DNA of 64,000 bases from Streptomyces viridochromogenes (GTDB taxonomy: Bacteria > Actinomycetota > Actinomycetes > Streptomycetales > Streptomycetaceae): positions 1 to 64,000 of the forward strand of contig NZ_LGUR01000253.1 of the NCBI RefSeq assembly GCF_001270495.1, in the 5' to 3' direction. Below, in pieces: positions 43,266 through 51,816 of the stretch. The number at the start of each line of letters is the position of its first letter. Within the stretch, counting starts at the first letter, position 1. The notes under the pieces were generated by a model. It saw nothing but the letters and a program-made list of their open reading frames with translations, searched no databases and was not told the DNA's origin. The position numbers and the translations under genes are program-made.

Positions 43266-43397
43266 CGAGGTTCCTTCCGGAGCACACAACATCGGGGGCG
43301 ACAGGGAGGACAGTGCCCGAGCGGCAGGGGAAGGTGCTCTGGTCGATTTGCTTGATTCCGGGGGATATCGCAGGTCAAAGCGGTAGTGTGCGGTGCC

Positions 43398-43424
43398 ACG
43401 AGTCGTACGAGTCGAACGAGTCGC
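43398..43424 (+). repeat. Three 9-bp tandem repeats (ACGAGTCGN)
   Basis: ACGAGTCGT, ACGAGTCGA and ACGAGTCGC follow one another without gaps, differing only at the ninth base. They lie 60-86 nt before the start of the giant ATPase gene and may be a binding array for a regulator. Confidence 0.85.
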
Positions 43425-43483
43425 GTATCTCGGCTCACTCGGCTCCCTCGGGTTGCTGTGCTGTGCGGAAGGCGGGGGCGGCG

Positions 43484-46400
43484 GTGACGGCGGGACCACT
43501 CCGGTACGACAGGGCGTTGGCGAGTCTGATCGAGGCGGCCGGGAGCCCCACCCTGGCCGAGTTACGTGCGGAGATGGCGAAGGACCGGGTGTCGGGCGGG
43601 CTCCCTCCGACTCCCTCGATCAGGGACTGGCGTGCGGGGAGAATCCCTCGGGACCGCAGGGATCTGCACGATTTCCTGAACGCTCTGGCGAGAATCGCGC
43701 ATCGACAGCGCGGAGCCCGCTTGTCGCTCCCCACACCGCGACAGTGGGAAGGCTTCGCCGACGAGGCGCGCCGAGCGCGGACCAAGCGATCGGCCGAGCC
43801 CGTCACCCCCGTCGCCGCACCGATCGGGGAGCCCGCGACGGGGCGGCAGTGGCTGGACGACGTGACCCATGCCCAGGCGTGGGAGTTCGTCGAGCAGGGC
43901 TCGGAGCAACGGACCCAGGCTCTGAAGGAGCAGTGCGCCGGCACTGTGGGCCGGCTGGCCGAGCTCTACGACCGGTCACGCACCGTCCTCGCCGACGATC
44001 CCTGGCAAGACCCTGACCTGGGCGGCCGCATCACCCGCCGGACCAACTTTCTGCTGCACCACCTTCGCCGACATCAGCGGGGAGTCCTCGCCCCGGCCGA
44101 GGCGGCCCTGCTCGCGCTGCTGCCCTTCCTCCACCAGACGCACCGCACCATCACCGCGGCCGGGCTGTCACACGTGGACCCGACGAACCTGGAAGACCCC
44201 GCCAAGGACAGCCCCGAACGCCTGGCGTACGGGATGCTCCTGCGAGCCCACAAGAGGCTCGTCCGGCAGGCGATGCGCGGTGACACCCTGCCGGACCGTG
44301 CGGACGGACGCCGGGAGATCGGGTGGTGGCTGTTCCACCAGTGGGCCAAACGGCAGCCCGGGGATCCTCGTGCCCTGCTGGCCGCTGCCCACGGCGAGGA
44401 CGGGAAGGACATCGCGACCGTCCTCGACCCCAGACTGCTGCCACGGTTGCTGTCGTGCGCGCACATGGCGCCGCGCAAGCTGTACGAAGAGGGCCGTACG
44501 GCGACGTTGCGGGGCGAACCCTTCCAGCTCGACTTCAGCGGCCGGGACTGGCAACAGGTGCGTGAATGGCTGGTGGGGCCGCTGTTCGCGATCGCTCACG
44601 CCCTGGCGATAGAGGTCACGGAACTCCCCCCGGCGGCCGTCCGCCACGTCGGCATTCCGGACCCGCTGGATCTCGGCCGCCTCTTCACCACCGTGCGGGA
44701 CGCGTCCTGGACGGTCCATCGGGACGTTCTCGGGCTGAACGCGACCTGTGATCACCCGGCCGCCGTGGCCGCGCTGTCCGAACAGGCCCAGCTGGTGGAC
44801 ACCCTGTTGCGCGGTGCGCGCAGGGCCAGGCTGGCAGGCGAAGTCGGCGCGTTGCCCGTCTATGCCCACGCCGACGAGGTGCACGAGAAGCACGAGGCGG
44901 GCGACGGGGTCGGGCCGGGGAAGCCGGGTGAGGTGATCCGTTTCCGTCTCGACGAGGAACGCGTCCAGGAACTCCTCATGGGCGAGAACCTCTATCGCGA
45001 CCGCAGTCTCGCCATCCGCGAGCTCTACCAGAACGCTCTGGACGCCTGCCGCTACCGCCGGGCGCGCCAGCACGCACGCGACGGACGCGACACCTACCAG
45101 GGCGAGATCACCTTCATCCAGGACTTCGACGCGTCGGAGGGCCGTCACTACCTGGAGTGCGCGGACGACGGTATCGGCATGGACGAGACCGTGCTGGCGG
45201 ACGTCTTCTCCAGGGCCGGAGTCCGGTTCACGGACCTCGCCCGCTATCAGGAGGAGCAGCAGGACTGGGAGAGGCAGGGCATCACCGTCCACCCGAACAG
45301 CAGGTTCGGTATCGGCGTGCTCAGCTACTTCATGATCGCGGACGAGATCCGGGTCACGACCTGTCCCATGGACGGCGGCGACAACGGACGTCTGGAGGAG
45401 CTGACCGTTCTGATCACCGGGCCCGGCCACTACTTCAGGGTCCGGAAGACCGATCGGCCCACGGGCCGTGTCGGCACCCGGGTGCGCCTCTACCTCCGGG
45501 ACGAGGGCAAGGCGCCCTCCTGCGTACGGGAGTTGCGCCGGCTCCTGGGCATCGCGGAGTTCCGCACCGTCGCCAGACACGGCAGCCAGGAGGCGAAGTG
45601 GGACCCCGGAGTGCTGCAGCCCCGGGAGGCTCCCACGGGCCGAGTGGACGGCCATGTGGCCCATGGGCACACGGTCGCCTGGCCGGAGGAGGGCTACGGG
45701 TCCGACGGGCAGGTGATCTGGTGCGAGAAGGGCGGCGGTGTCCTGGTCGACGGCATCTACACCGAGTCCCGGGTGCGGCGCGGAGTGCTGACCGATCCGG
45801 GGAGCAATCGCCGCCCGCGTGGGATCGTGGTCAACCTGACCGGGGGGACCCGCCCTCGCGATCTGTCCGTGGACCGGACGGAGATTCTGGACGACGACGT
45901 GTGCCGACCGGTGGAGCGGCTTGTCAGGGATGCCCTGCCGACCCTGCTCTCCGCCGATCCCCCGCTGCTGGACGGCCGCTGGCTGGCCGCGGTCGCGGGA
46001 CACAGCCCCCGGCTCGCGGATATCGTGACCGAGGTGGCCGGAGAGGCCGGGGTCCAACTGGAACTGCACGGTCACCCCGCGCCCGTCGCCACGGTGGGGT
46101 TCCTACCGGTCGACGCCAACCTGGTCCATCGGGCGGACTCGGGTATTCCGGAGTCTGATGGGGCATCAGGCGGCATGCCGGGAGGCGAGGTCTACGGCAG
46201 CCCGGACGGCGCCACGTTGCTGTGGCGGCTGCTCGCCCATCGGCCGAATGCCGAGCTGTCCACGCTGACCGAGATGGTGCCGGAACTGTCGCGGGTGAAG
46301 GCGGTTCTCGCCGCCCGGCCCTCGGATTTTCTGCTGCGGACCGTCGCCTCGGGGAGGTGGAACACCAGACGCTGGGCCGGTCGTGAGGAGGACGCCGCGA

Positions 46401-47932
46401 CGGTGCGTCCAGGACACGCCCTTGCCGTGGCGGAGGCCTGTGGCATGTCGTACGAGGCGGCCCTCTCCCGCCTGGAACGGCTCAGCCTCCCCCACCCGGG
46501 GCGGCCCCGCGACGCGGTCATCGTCGACCCGACCGGGGTGGAGTTGCTCGGCGGGCGGGTGGGTGGCGGTTGGTTTGACGTCGCGCACCCCGTACCGCCG
46601 GGGCATCTCCTCAAGGCGGCCCTGGTGCTGAACATCGGCGTCGACGAGGCCGTCGAGCGGATGAGGGCCTTCGGCTTCACCCTGCCGCCCGAACAGGACA
46701 TGCCGAACGAGACGCCTGAGGAATGGGTGTTGAGCCTCCTCAGTCGGAACATGAACGCCGCCACTCCGTGGCTCGACCTCGACAAGCCTGTGACGGCAGG
46801 ACACATACTGCGCGGTGTCGTGAGACTCGGCCGGTCCTTCCCTGAGGTCGTCGCGCGACTCCAGGACTACGGGTACCGTCCGGCACTCGGCTCCCTTGAC
46901 TCGTCGTCGGTCCGGGAACTGCTGCGACACGGATCGGAGTGGGGCTGGGGGGAGGAGGAGTTCGCGTACCTCAGCGCCGGGGAGGCCGTACCGCCGGGCC
47001 TCGTCGCTCGCGCGTCGCTCGTGTCGGGCACCCCCTTGCCCGACGTCTCCCGGCGCGTCGGGGAACTGGGCTTCGCCACCGGACCCCTGCCGGAGGCCGT
47101 GCACACGACGGATCCCGCGATCCTCGGTGGCTACTACGGCGGGACCGACTGGTACGAGGTCGACGAGGAGGTCGAACTGCCCGTCCTGCTGCACGCTTCC
47201 CAGTCGACCGGGCTTTCGCCGAGGGAAGTGGCGTCGCGGCTCCGCGCCTACGGCGTGCTGCCACCGGATGCAGACTTCCCCGGGCATGCCGTCCCAGGTG
47301 ATGGCGAGGTGCTCCAACATGTCTGTTTCAGCCTGCCGGAAGAGGTGAAGCTGCTCCGGGAGCGGCCCGTGCCCGTACTCGCGGTGATCCGGGCCGCCGA
47401 GAACCTGCGCATGTCACCACAGGCCGTCGCGGATCGCCTCGCCCGCTATGGCCTGCACACCGTGCCCGCCACGCTGCCGGCCAAGGCGAGCAGGTACGAC
47501 ACCGAACTGCTGAGTCACCGAACCGGTCACGGCTCGCTCTGGCTCGTATGGGACAAGCCGGTACCTCTACACCATCTCGTCTCCGTGCCACACACACTGA
47601 TGATGGAGCGGGATGAGGCCATTGCCCGGCTGAAGGCCCTCGGCCTGCGCGTCCCCGAGCAGGCGCTGGACGGCCTGGACCCGACCGACCGCCGCCTGTG
47701 CGTCGAGGAGCACGAGCAGGGCGGGGACCGCATGCATCTCCCCCTGTCGCTGGGCCACCCGATCCGCGACTTTCTCAGCATCGTGCGCTTCGCCGGCCTC
47801 CCCCTGGACGAACTTCTGCCCCGCCTCACCCGCCTCGGCGTGGAACTGCCCCGCGTGGCCGAAGCCGTCCGCGCCGCTCTGCCGCACGTCCCCGGTCTGG
47901 TCATGGCGCCGGAGGAGGCGTCGACCCGGTGA
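43484..47932 (+). CDS. Giant HSP90-like (GHKL) ATPase with C-terminal wHTH-type repeat array
   Basis: 1482 aa. N-terminal ~75 residues (YDRALASLIEAAGSPTLAELR; PPTPSIRDWRAGRIPRDRRDLHDFL) are an HTH-like adaptor also seen at the front of Streptomyces signalling ATPases. A large helical region follows to ~480. The ATPase core has the N box IRELYQNALDACR (E513, N517), G1 box ECADDGIGM (D562) and G2 NSRFGIGVLSYFMIAD (605-620), the order and spacing of HSP90. Residues ~974-1482 are eight repeats. I expect a soluble sensor or chaperone-like protein of biological conflict; the wHTH-Hsp90-associated families are named in this context. It is flanked by unrelated genes. Start GTG 43484 (GGAAGGCGGGGG upstream); GTG 43463 is possible. 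Confidence 0.85.
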   Translation: MTAGPLRYDRALASLIEAAGSPTLAELRAEMAKDRVSGGLPPTPSIRDWRAGRIPRDRRDLHDFLNALARIAHRQRGARLSLPTPRQWEGFADEARRARTKRSAEPVTPVAAPIGEPATGRQWLDDVTHAQAWEFVEQGSEQRTQALKEQCAGTVGRLAELYDRSRTVLADDPWQDPDLGGRITRRTNFLLHHLRRHQRGVLAPAEAALLALLPFLHQTHRTITAAGLSHVDPTNLEDPAKDSPERLAYGMLLRAHKRLVRQAMRGDTLPDRADGRREIGWWLFHQWAKRQPGDPRALLAAAHGEDGKDIATVLDPRLLPRLLSCAHMAPRKLYEEGRTATLRGEPFQLDFSGRDWQQVREWLVGPLFAIAHALAIEVTELPPAAVRHVGIPDPLDLGRLFTTVRDASWTVHRDVLGLNATCDHPAAVAALSEQAQLVDTLLRGARRARLAGEVGALPVYAHADEVHEKHEAGDGVGPGKPGEVIRFRLDEERVQELLMGENLYRDRSLAIRELYQNALDACRYRRARQHARDGRDTYQGEITFIQDFDASEGRHYLECADDGIGMDETVLADVFSRAGVRFTDLARYQEEQQDWERQGITVHPNSRFGIGVLSYFMIADEIRVTTCPMDGGDNGRLEELTVLITGPGHYFRVRKTDRPTGRVGTRVRLYLRDEGKAPSCVRELRRLLGIAEFRTVARHGSQEAKWDPGVLQPREAPTGRVDGHVAHGHTVAWPEEGYGSDGQVIWCEKGGGVLVDGIYTESRVRRGVLTDPGSNRRPRGIVVNLTGGTRPRDLSVDRTEILDDDVCRPVERLVRDALPTLLSADPPLLDGRWLAAVAGHSPRLADIVTEVAGEAGVQLELHGHPAPVATVGFLPVDANLVHRADSGIPESDGASGGMPGGEVYGSPDGATLLWRLLAHRPNAELSTLTEMVPELSRVKAVLAARPSDFLLRTVASGRWNTRRWAGREEDAATVRPGHALAVAEACGMSYEAALSRLERLSLPHPGRPRDAVIVDPTGVELLGGRVGGGWFDVAHPVPPGHLLKAALVLNIGVDEAVERMRAFGFTLPPEQDMPNETPEEWVLSLLSRNMNAATPWLDLDKPVTAGHILRGVVRLGRSFPEVVARLQDYGYRPALGSLDSSSVRELLRHGSEWGWGEEEFAYLSAGEAVPPGLVARASLVSGTPLPDVSRRVGELGFATGPLPEAVHTTDPAILGGYYGGTDWYEVDEEVELPVLLHASQSTGLSPREVASRLRAYGVLPPDADFPGHAVPGDGEVLQHVCFSLPEEVKLLRERPVPVLAVIRAAENLRMSPQAVADRLARYGLHTVPATLPAKASRYDTELLSHRTGHGSLWLVWDKPVPLHHLVSVPHTLMMERDEAIARLKALGLRVPEQALDGLDPTDRRLCVEEHEQGGDRMHLPLSLGHPIRDFLSIVRFAGLPLDELLPRLTRLGVELPRVAEAVRAALPHVPGLVMAPEEASTR
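46403..47929 (+). repeat. Eight protein repeats of 63-67 residues in the giant ATPase
   Basis: Repeat starts are at residues 974, 1037, 1103, 1169, 1232, 1296, 1360 and 1427 (spacing 63, 66, 66, 63, 64, 64, 67). The common pattern is V-P-x-G/L-x-L-x-x-A, then D/E-A-V-x-R-L-x-x-Y/F-G-hydrophobic, then a variable part and a DxDKP-like turn. Example cores: EAVERMRAFGF, EVVARLQDYGY, EVASRLRAYGV, AVADRLARYGL, EAIARLKALGL. DNA identity between units is low, so they are old. Confidence 0.82.
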
Positions 47933-48030
47933 AAGGGTCCTGTGTCCGTCCGTATGAAGTCCCGTGAAAACGGTCACTGTTGGGCCACCGCTCCGTACAC
48001 TCCGTGACCGTGTTCGAGCTGTCGGCGGAG

Positions 48031-48849
48031 TCAGACGAGGTTGCGTTCCAGCGCGGTGAGGTAGCTGCCCATGAAGTGGTCGCGGATGCCGTCCCCTGCC
48101 GGGGCGAAGGCATCCGTGGTCAGGCCCCGCGCGCGGTCGCCCAGGCCGCCGAGGAGGGACATGGTCTCCCGGACCTTTCCGCCGGAGTCGATATAGCGCA
48201 GGACGTCCACGTGGTGGAAGACGGGCTCGGGCGGCAGTTGCGGGACGACGTCGTTGTTGTTGACGAACCGGAAGAGGCGGTTCTTGAACGCCTTGTTGCA
48301 GGAGGTCGCCAGCAGTCGGTCGCAGGTGCGGGGCTGGCCGTAGGTGTAGACGCCGTCCGCCAGCTGTTCCGGGTCCTCCAGGTAGAGGCGGCAGCCGGCG
48401 AGCATGGCCAGCGCGCCGCCGAGGCTGTGGCCGGTGAACCAGAGTGTCTGGCCGTTGTCGTGGAACTCGGCGAGCGTGTCCTTGACCTTCGGGAACACGG
48501 AGTCGAGGGCCTCGGCGAAGCCGTAGTGGATGTGACCGGTGCCCGCCGGGCCGGGACAGGGCGGGGTCGTGGCGTCGGTGAGCCAGTCGCGGATGTTCGC
48601 GGGCTCGGTGCCGCGGAACGCCGTGATGATCATGTGCTCGTTGGCGGCCGTGTAGGCCTGGGTGTCCTGGAGCGGGAACGGCGGGGTGAACGTGCTGCGG
48701 TGGTGGCGGACCCGGTCGAAGCCCCACTCCCGCAACTGCCGTTCGATGGTGGCCTCGTCCTTGTAGGCCAGGTCGGAGGCGCGGGCGAGCCAGTAGGCGT
48801 GGGCGAGGCTGTAGCCGGTGGCACGGTGGTCGATCGGGGGGACGGGCAC
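48031..48849 (-). CDS. Lipase family protein (class 3, alpha/beta hydrolase)
   Basis: 272 aa, no signal peptide. The nucleophile elbow is FTGHSLGGALAML and the lid-side motif MIITAFRGTEPANIRDWLTD is typical of fungal-type class 3 lipases. Also FVNNNDVVPQLPP (Asp) and a His in HHVDVLRYI. It would cleave triacylglycerol or phospholipid esters. GTG 48849 with AGGAGGCAGC upstream. Convergent with the giant ATPase gene. Confidence 0.9.
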   Translation of the reverse strand: MPVPPIDHRATGYSLAHAYWLARASDLAYKDEATIERQLREWGFDRVRHHRSTFTPPFPLQDTQAYTAANEHMIITAFRGTEPANIRDWLTDATTPPCPGPAGTGHIHYGFAEALDSVFPKVKDTLAEFHDNGQTLWFTGHSLGGALAMLAGCRLYLEDPEQLADGVYTYGQPRTCDRLLATSCNKAFKNRLFRFVNNNDVVPQLPPEPVFHHVDVLRYIDSGGKVRETMSLLGGLGDRARGLTTDAFAPAGDGIRDHFMGSYLTALERNLV

Positions 48850-49366
48850 GGTGCTGCCTCCTGAGAGGGTGCGGCGAGGGCGCGGCGCCTAGCGGCGCGA
48901 GATCGCTATCTACCTATCCGGGACTCAGGAGGCGGACGCGGCCCGGCAGTCGATCTTCACTCGAAAGAACCCAGCGGCTGCTTCCCTGGGTCATCCTGGA
49001 TCGTTCCTGGTCAGGGGCGGGGTCCGAGGTCCCGCCCTGACTCCGGGCGGGTCCGTCGGACCGTCACACCGCCGGACAGGCCGCCTGGTCCGGGGCGCCA
49101 CCGCCGTCGGGGCTGAAGCCGTACGGGGCGGTGGTCCGGACCGGACCGGACCGGACCAGGGGATCAGCAAGGCGGCGGCGCGGGCGTGCCGGGTGCCCAG
49201 TTCCAGGTCGGCGGGGCCCTCGGGTTCGTACGCCTCCTTGGCCACCCTGATACCGGGCCCGGCCTTGACAGACGTGGGCGCCGCGACGGCCGACCGTCCG
49301 CGACAATTGCTTGCCTCCCCCGCCCCGGCCCTGCAAGGTCAACTCAACGATTCCGGGAAGGACTCC
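48850..49366. other. Long intergenic region with CCGGA repeats
   Basis: 517 nt between divergent genes. It contains the AT-richer GATCGCTATCTACCTATCC upstream of the lipase gene, a probable promoter area, and a run of CCGGA units at 49131-49160. A minus-strand frame of 84 codons crosses it, but I cannot support it as a gene. Confidence 0.55.
49136..49158. repeat. CCGGA pentanucleotide tandem repeat
   Basis: Four consecutive CCGGA units, flanked by GT and CC, make a self-complementary run (GGTCCGGACC is palindromic). Slippage could vary its length. Confidence 0.75.
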
Positions 49367-49936
49367 ATGTTCGACGCGATGCAGTGGCTCAACGAGCCCC
49401 CTCACTGGTCCGTGGACGACGGCACGCTCGTCGTCACCACCGGCGACAGGACGGACTTCTGGCGGGAGACCTTCTACGACTTCGTCCGCGACGACGGGCA
49501 CTTCTACGGCAGGGAGGTGACGGGCGACTTCACCGCACAGGTCACGCTGGCCGGGAAGTACGAAACCCTCTACGACCAGACCGGACTGATGCTCCGGGTG
49601 GACGAGAACAACTGGGTCAAGACCGGCGTCGAGTTCACCGACGGAACGGCCCATCTCAGCTGCGTCGTCACCCGTGACTTCTCCGACTGGTCCGTGATCA
49701 CGGCACCCGAGGCCGCGAAGTCCGTCACCTTGCGGCTGACCCGGCACGGTACGGCGATCCGGGTCCAGTTCCGGACACCGGACGGCGCCTGGCAGTTGCT
49801 GCGACTCGGCTACCTGCCGCTGCCGGCGACCTGCCAGGTCGGCGTCATGGCGTGCTCCCCTCAACGGGCCGGCTTCAGGGCCAGGTTCAGCGACTTCACC
49901 GTCACGGAACCGATTGGCCGGGATCTGCACGCCTGA
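49367..49936 (+). CDS. DUF1349 domain protein (concanavalin-like fold)
   Basis: 189 aa. WLNEPPHWSVDDGTLVVTTGDRTDFWRETFYDF, VTGDFTAQVTLAGKYETLYDQTGLMLRVDENNWVKTGVEF and the C-terminal FSDFTVTEPIG show the DUF1349 (YuaE/regulation of kefB-type) beta-sandwich. It often binds carbohydrate. ATG 49367 with GGGAAGGACTCC. Function unproven. Confidence 0.88.
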   Translation: MFDAMQWLNEPPHWSVDDGTLVVTTGDRTDFWRETFYDFVRDDGHFYGREVTGDFTAQVTLAGKYETLYDQTGLMLRVDENNWVKTGVEFTDGTAHLSCVVTRDFSDWSVITAPEAAKSVTLRLTRHGTAIRVQFRTPDGAWQLLRLGYLPLPATCQVGVMACSPQRAGFRARFSDFTVTEPIGRDLHA

Positions 49937-50033
49937 GACGGACCTGCGCCGGCCGGTACTTGGTTCGGCGCCCCCGTCCCAGGCCATTTCCCCTGGACGT
50001 GCCCTCAACGTGCCCTCAACGTGCTTCCCGAAT

Positions 50034-50561
50034 TCAGCCAACGTCCGGCAAGCTGCCCGGGATTCGCTGTTCATCGGCCTGACGCTGCGCGCACCGCGCG
50101 TTCTCCTGACGCAGGGTGTCCAGCCACCGCCACAGCCCGATCTCCTCCAGGGTCAGCCCCGGACACGCCAACCGGTGAGGTACCCGGCACTCCGCTCCCG
50201 GTGTGGGCTCCTCGGGCCCGCTGTTCCATGCCGTGCCGTTCGAGTCGACGTACCACCGATGCCACGCCGGCACCATGTGCGCGGGCGCCGTCAGACCGGG
50301 CTCGAAGAGGACGTACGCCCCGTAGTAGGTCGGGTGGCGCTTGCCTGCCAGCCCACACTGCGGGCACACGGGCGGGGACGGCGGCTCGGGTGCGTCGGCA
50401 CCGTCCATGGCGGCTTGAGCGCGGTCGACGTTCCCCCACGGCTGCGGGGTGCCTGGTGGCGGCTGGCGCTGCTGGTCCGGGCTGGGCAACGGGACGACGG
50501 GCTGCTTGCCGTCGTCCGGGCCGGGTGCTGCGCTGGTGCTCGTCTTGTCTGCTTCCCCCAT
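50034..50561 (-). CDS. DUF6083 domain-containing protein
   Basis: 175 aa. A Pro/Gln-rich N-terminus (~70 aa) precedes a conserved block with CPQCGLAGKRHPTYYG, VLFEPGLTAPAHMVP and GAECRVPHRLACP: a CxxC and a CxxxxxxxC pair suggest a zinc ribbon. Proteins of this type are widespread in Streptomyces with unknown role. ATG 50561, GGGGGAAG upstream. Confidence 0.78.
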   Translation of the reverse strand: MGEADKTSTSAAPGPDDGKQPVVPLPSPDQQRQPPPGTPQPWGNVDRAQAAMDGADAPEPPSPPVCPQCGLAGKRHPTYYGAYVLFEPGLTAPAHMVPAWHRWYVDSNGTAWNSGPEEPTPGAECRVPHRLACPGLTLEEIGLWRWLDTLRQENARCAQRQADEQRIPGSLPDVG

Positions 50562-50816
50562 GCTGCTGAGCGTCCGTGTGCGTCTTATGTGGAGGTAGGG
50601 CGCGATCCGGGCGCAATGGTGGGGAAGTGGGGAGCACGGGGCGGACAAGCGTGCCGGGTGGCTCAGAGCGCACACGACAGGCCGCCGCCATCGAGGAGGC
50701 CGGGACCTGTCCTCGATGAGCGGCGACCTGGCTGACACCGCCTGCCGCCTAGCGCCTAACTCCTAGCGTCTGCTGCCAGCCTGACGGCCTGACGGCCTGA
50801 CCGCGGCGGCCCGGCC

Positions 50817-51539
50817 TCACCTCAGGTGCCGGGCGAAGAACCGGCCCCCGTCCTCCAGCTCGAACGACGGGGTGCCGAGGTGCCCGCCCATGTTGGCGTG
50901 CAGCGTCTTCTCCTTGCTGCCGAAGGCGTCGTACAGGTCCAGGGCCCGTTGCCGGGGGTTCCCTTCGTCGTCCCACTGGAGCAGGAGCAGCAGCGGAACG
51001 GTGACCTGCCGCGCCTCCTCGCGCTGGGCGCGGGGCACGTAACCCCCGGCGAAGAAACCGGCGGCCGCGATGCGCGGTTCGACCACCGCGAGGCGGATGC
51101 CGAGGGCGGCCCACCCCGAGTAGCCGACCGGGCCGCCGATCCCGGGCAGTGCGAGGAGGACGTCCAGGGTGGTCCGCCATTCCGGAACGGCCCTTTCGAC
51201 CAGCGGGCCGACGAGGGACTCGAAGATCTCGTCGACCGGCTCGCCGGCCTGCATCGCCCGGCGGAGGTCGGCGCGGGCCTGCTCGTCGGCGGCGGAACGG
51301 GGCCGGTCACCGCACCCGGCGGCGTCGATGGAGGCCACCGCGTAGCCGTACGCCGCGGTGAGCCGGGCCCGGGCCACCAGCCGGGACTGCCCCTTGGGCA
51401 GGCCGTTGTTGTGGGCCATCAGGATCAGCGGAGCCGGTGCGGTGGATGCGGGCGTCCACAGGGTGCCGGGGATCTCGCCGAGGGTGAATTCGCGCGCGAG
51501 GACACCGTCGTCGAGACGCTGTTCAGAAGTGAACTGCAT
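50817..51539 (-). CDS. Dienelactone-hydrolase-like alpha/beta hydrolase
   Basis: 240 aa. AHNNGLPKGQSR, YGYAVASIDAAGCGDRPRS, nucleophile in GYSGWA (GxSxG), acid in LLQWDDEGNPRQRALDLY and His in HANMGGHLGTP. The substrate is unknown. It is preceded by a probable 17-aa leader ORF and a hairpin that covers its ribosome site (GAAAGG), so expression may be controlled at translation. Confidence 0.87.
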   Translation of the reverse strand: MQFTSEQRLDDGVLAREFTLGEIPGTLWTPASTAPAPLILMAHNNGLPKGQSRLVARARLTAAYGYAVASIDAAGCGDRPRSAADEQARADLRRAMQAGEPVDEIFESLVGPLVERAVPEWRTTLDVLLALPGIGGPVGYSGWAALGIRLAVVEPRIAAAGFFAGGYVPRAQREEARQVTVPLLLLLQWDDEGNPRQRALDLYDAFGSKEKTLHANMGGHLGTPSFELEDGGRFFARHLR

Positions 51540-51585
51540 GGTCGTGCCTTTCGGGAGTGCGCTTGAACGGCGCTCCCGGACGACC
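51540..51585 (-). promoter_or_regulatory. Putative translational attenuator hairpin
   Basis: On the minus strand, GGTCGT next to the leader stop pairs with ACGACC next to the hydrolase ATG, and CGGGAG pairs with CTCCCG inside it. The ribosome site GAAAGG is enclosed. The GGGAGCGC arm can instead pair with GTGCTCCC inside the leader peptide (codons 8-10). The two states exclude each other. Confidence 0.5.
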
Positions 51586-51638
51586 TACCGCCCGACCGCG
51601 ACCCCGGAGGGGAGCACCCATGTCGATACTGCGTTCAC
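51585..51638 (-). CDS. 17-aa leader peptide (putative)
   Basis: A GTG-started 17-codon frame (MNAVSTWVLPSGVAVGR) 46 nt before the hydrolase start. Its ribosome site GAGGAGGTGG is the strongest nearby, about 6 nt from the GTG. It is too short to be an enzyme; its likely role is to place a ribosome on the leader. Confidence 0.5.
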   Translation of the reverse strand: MNAVSTWVLPSGVAVGR

Positions 51639-51816
51639 GGGTACCACCTCCTCGTCTCCGGCACGGCCTCCGGAAAGCTAGCAGTGGTCACCGTGGTCAG
51701 CCAACGGGCTTTGCCAAGGCCCGTGGCCGATGCCACTCACCCACACCGTGTCAACGCCCTTGCGGCCACAGCCGGACAGCACGAGCCCATGGGTGCGATG
51801 CCCCGCGAGCGGGCGG

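Noticed and set aside
44168..46075. 635-codon minus-strand frame inside the giant ATPase gene
   Set aside because: The plus strand has the GHKL motifs; the antisense frame has none.
48991..49245. 84-codon minus-strand frame (starts AKEAYEPEGPADLEL)
   Set aside because: The start of the frame looks mildly protein-like, but there is no good ribosome site, and the rest is Pro/Arg-rich noise across the CCGGA repeat. It might be the end of an eroded gene; not supported.
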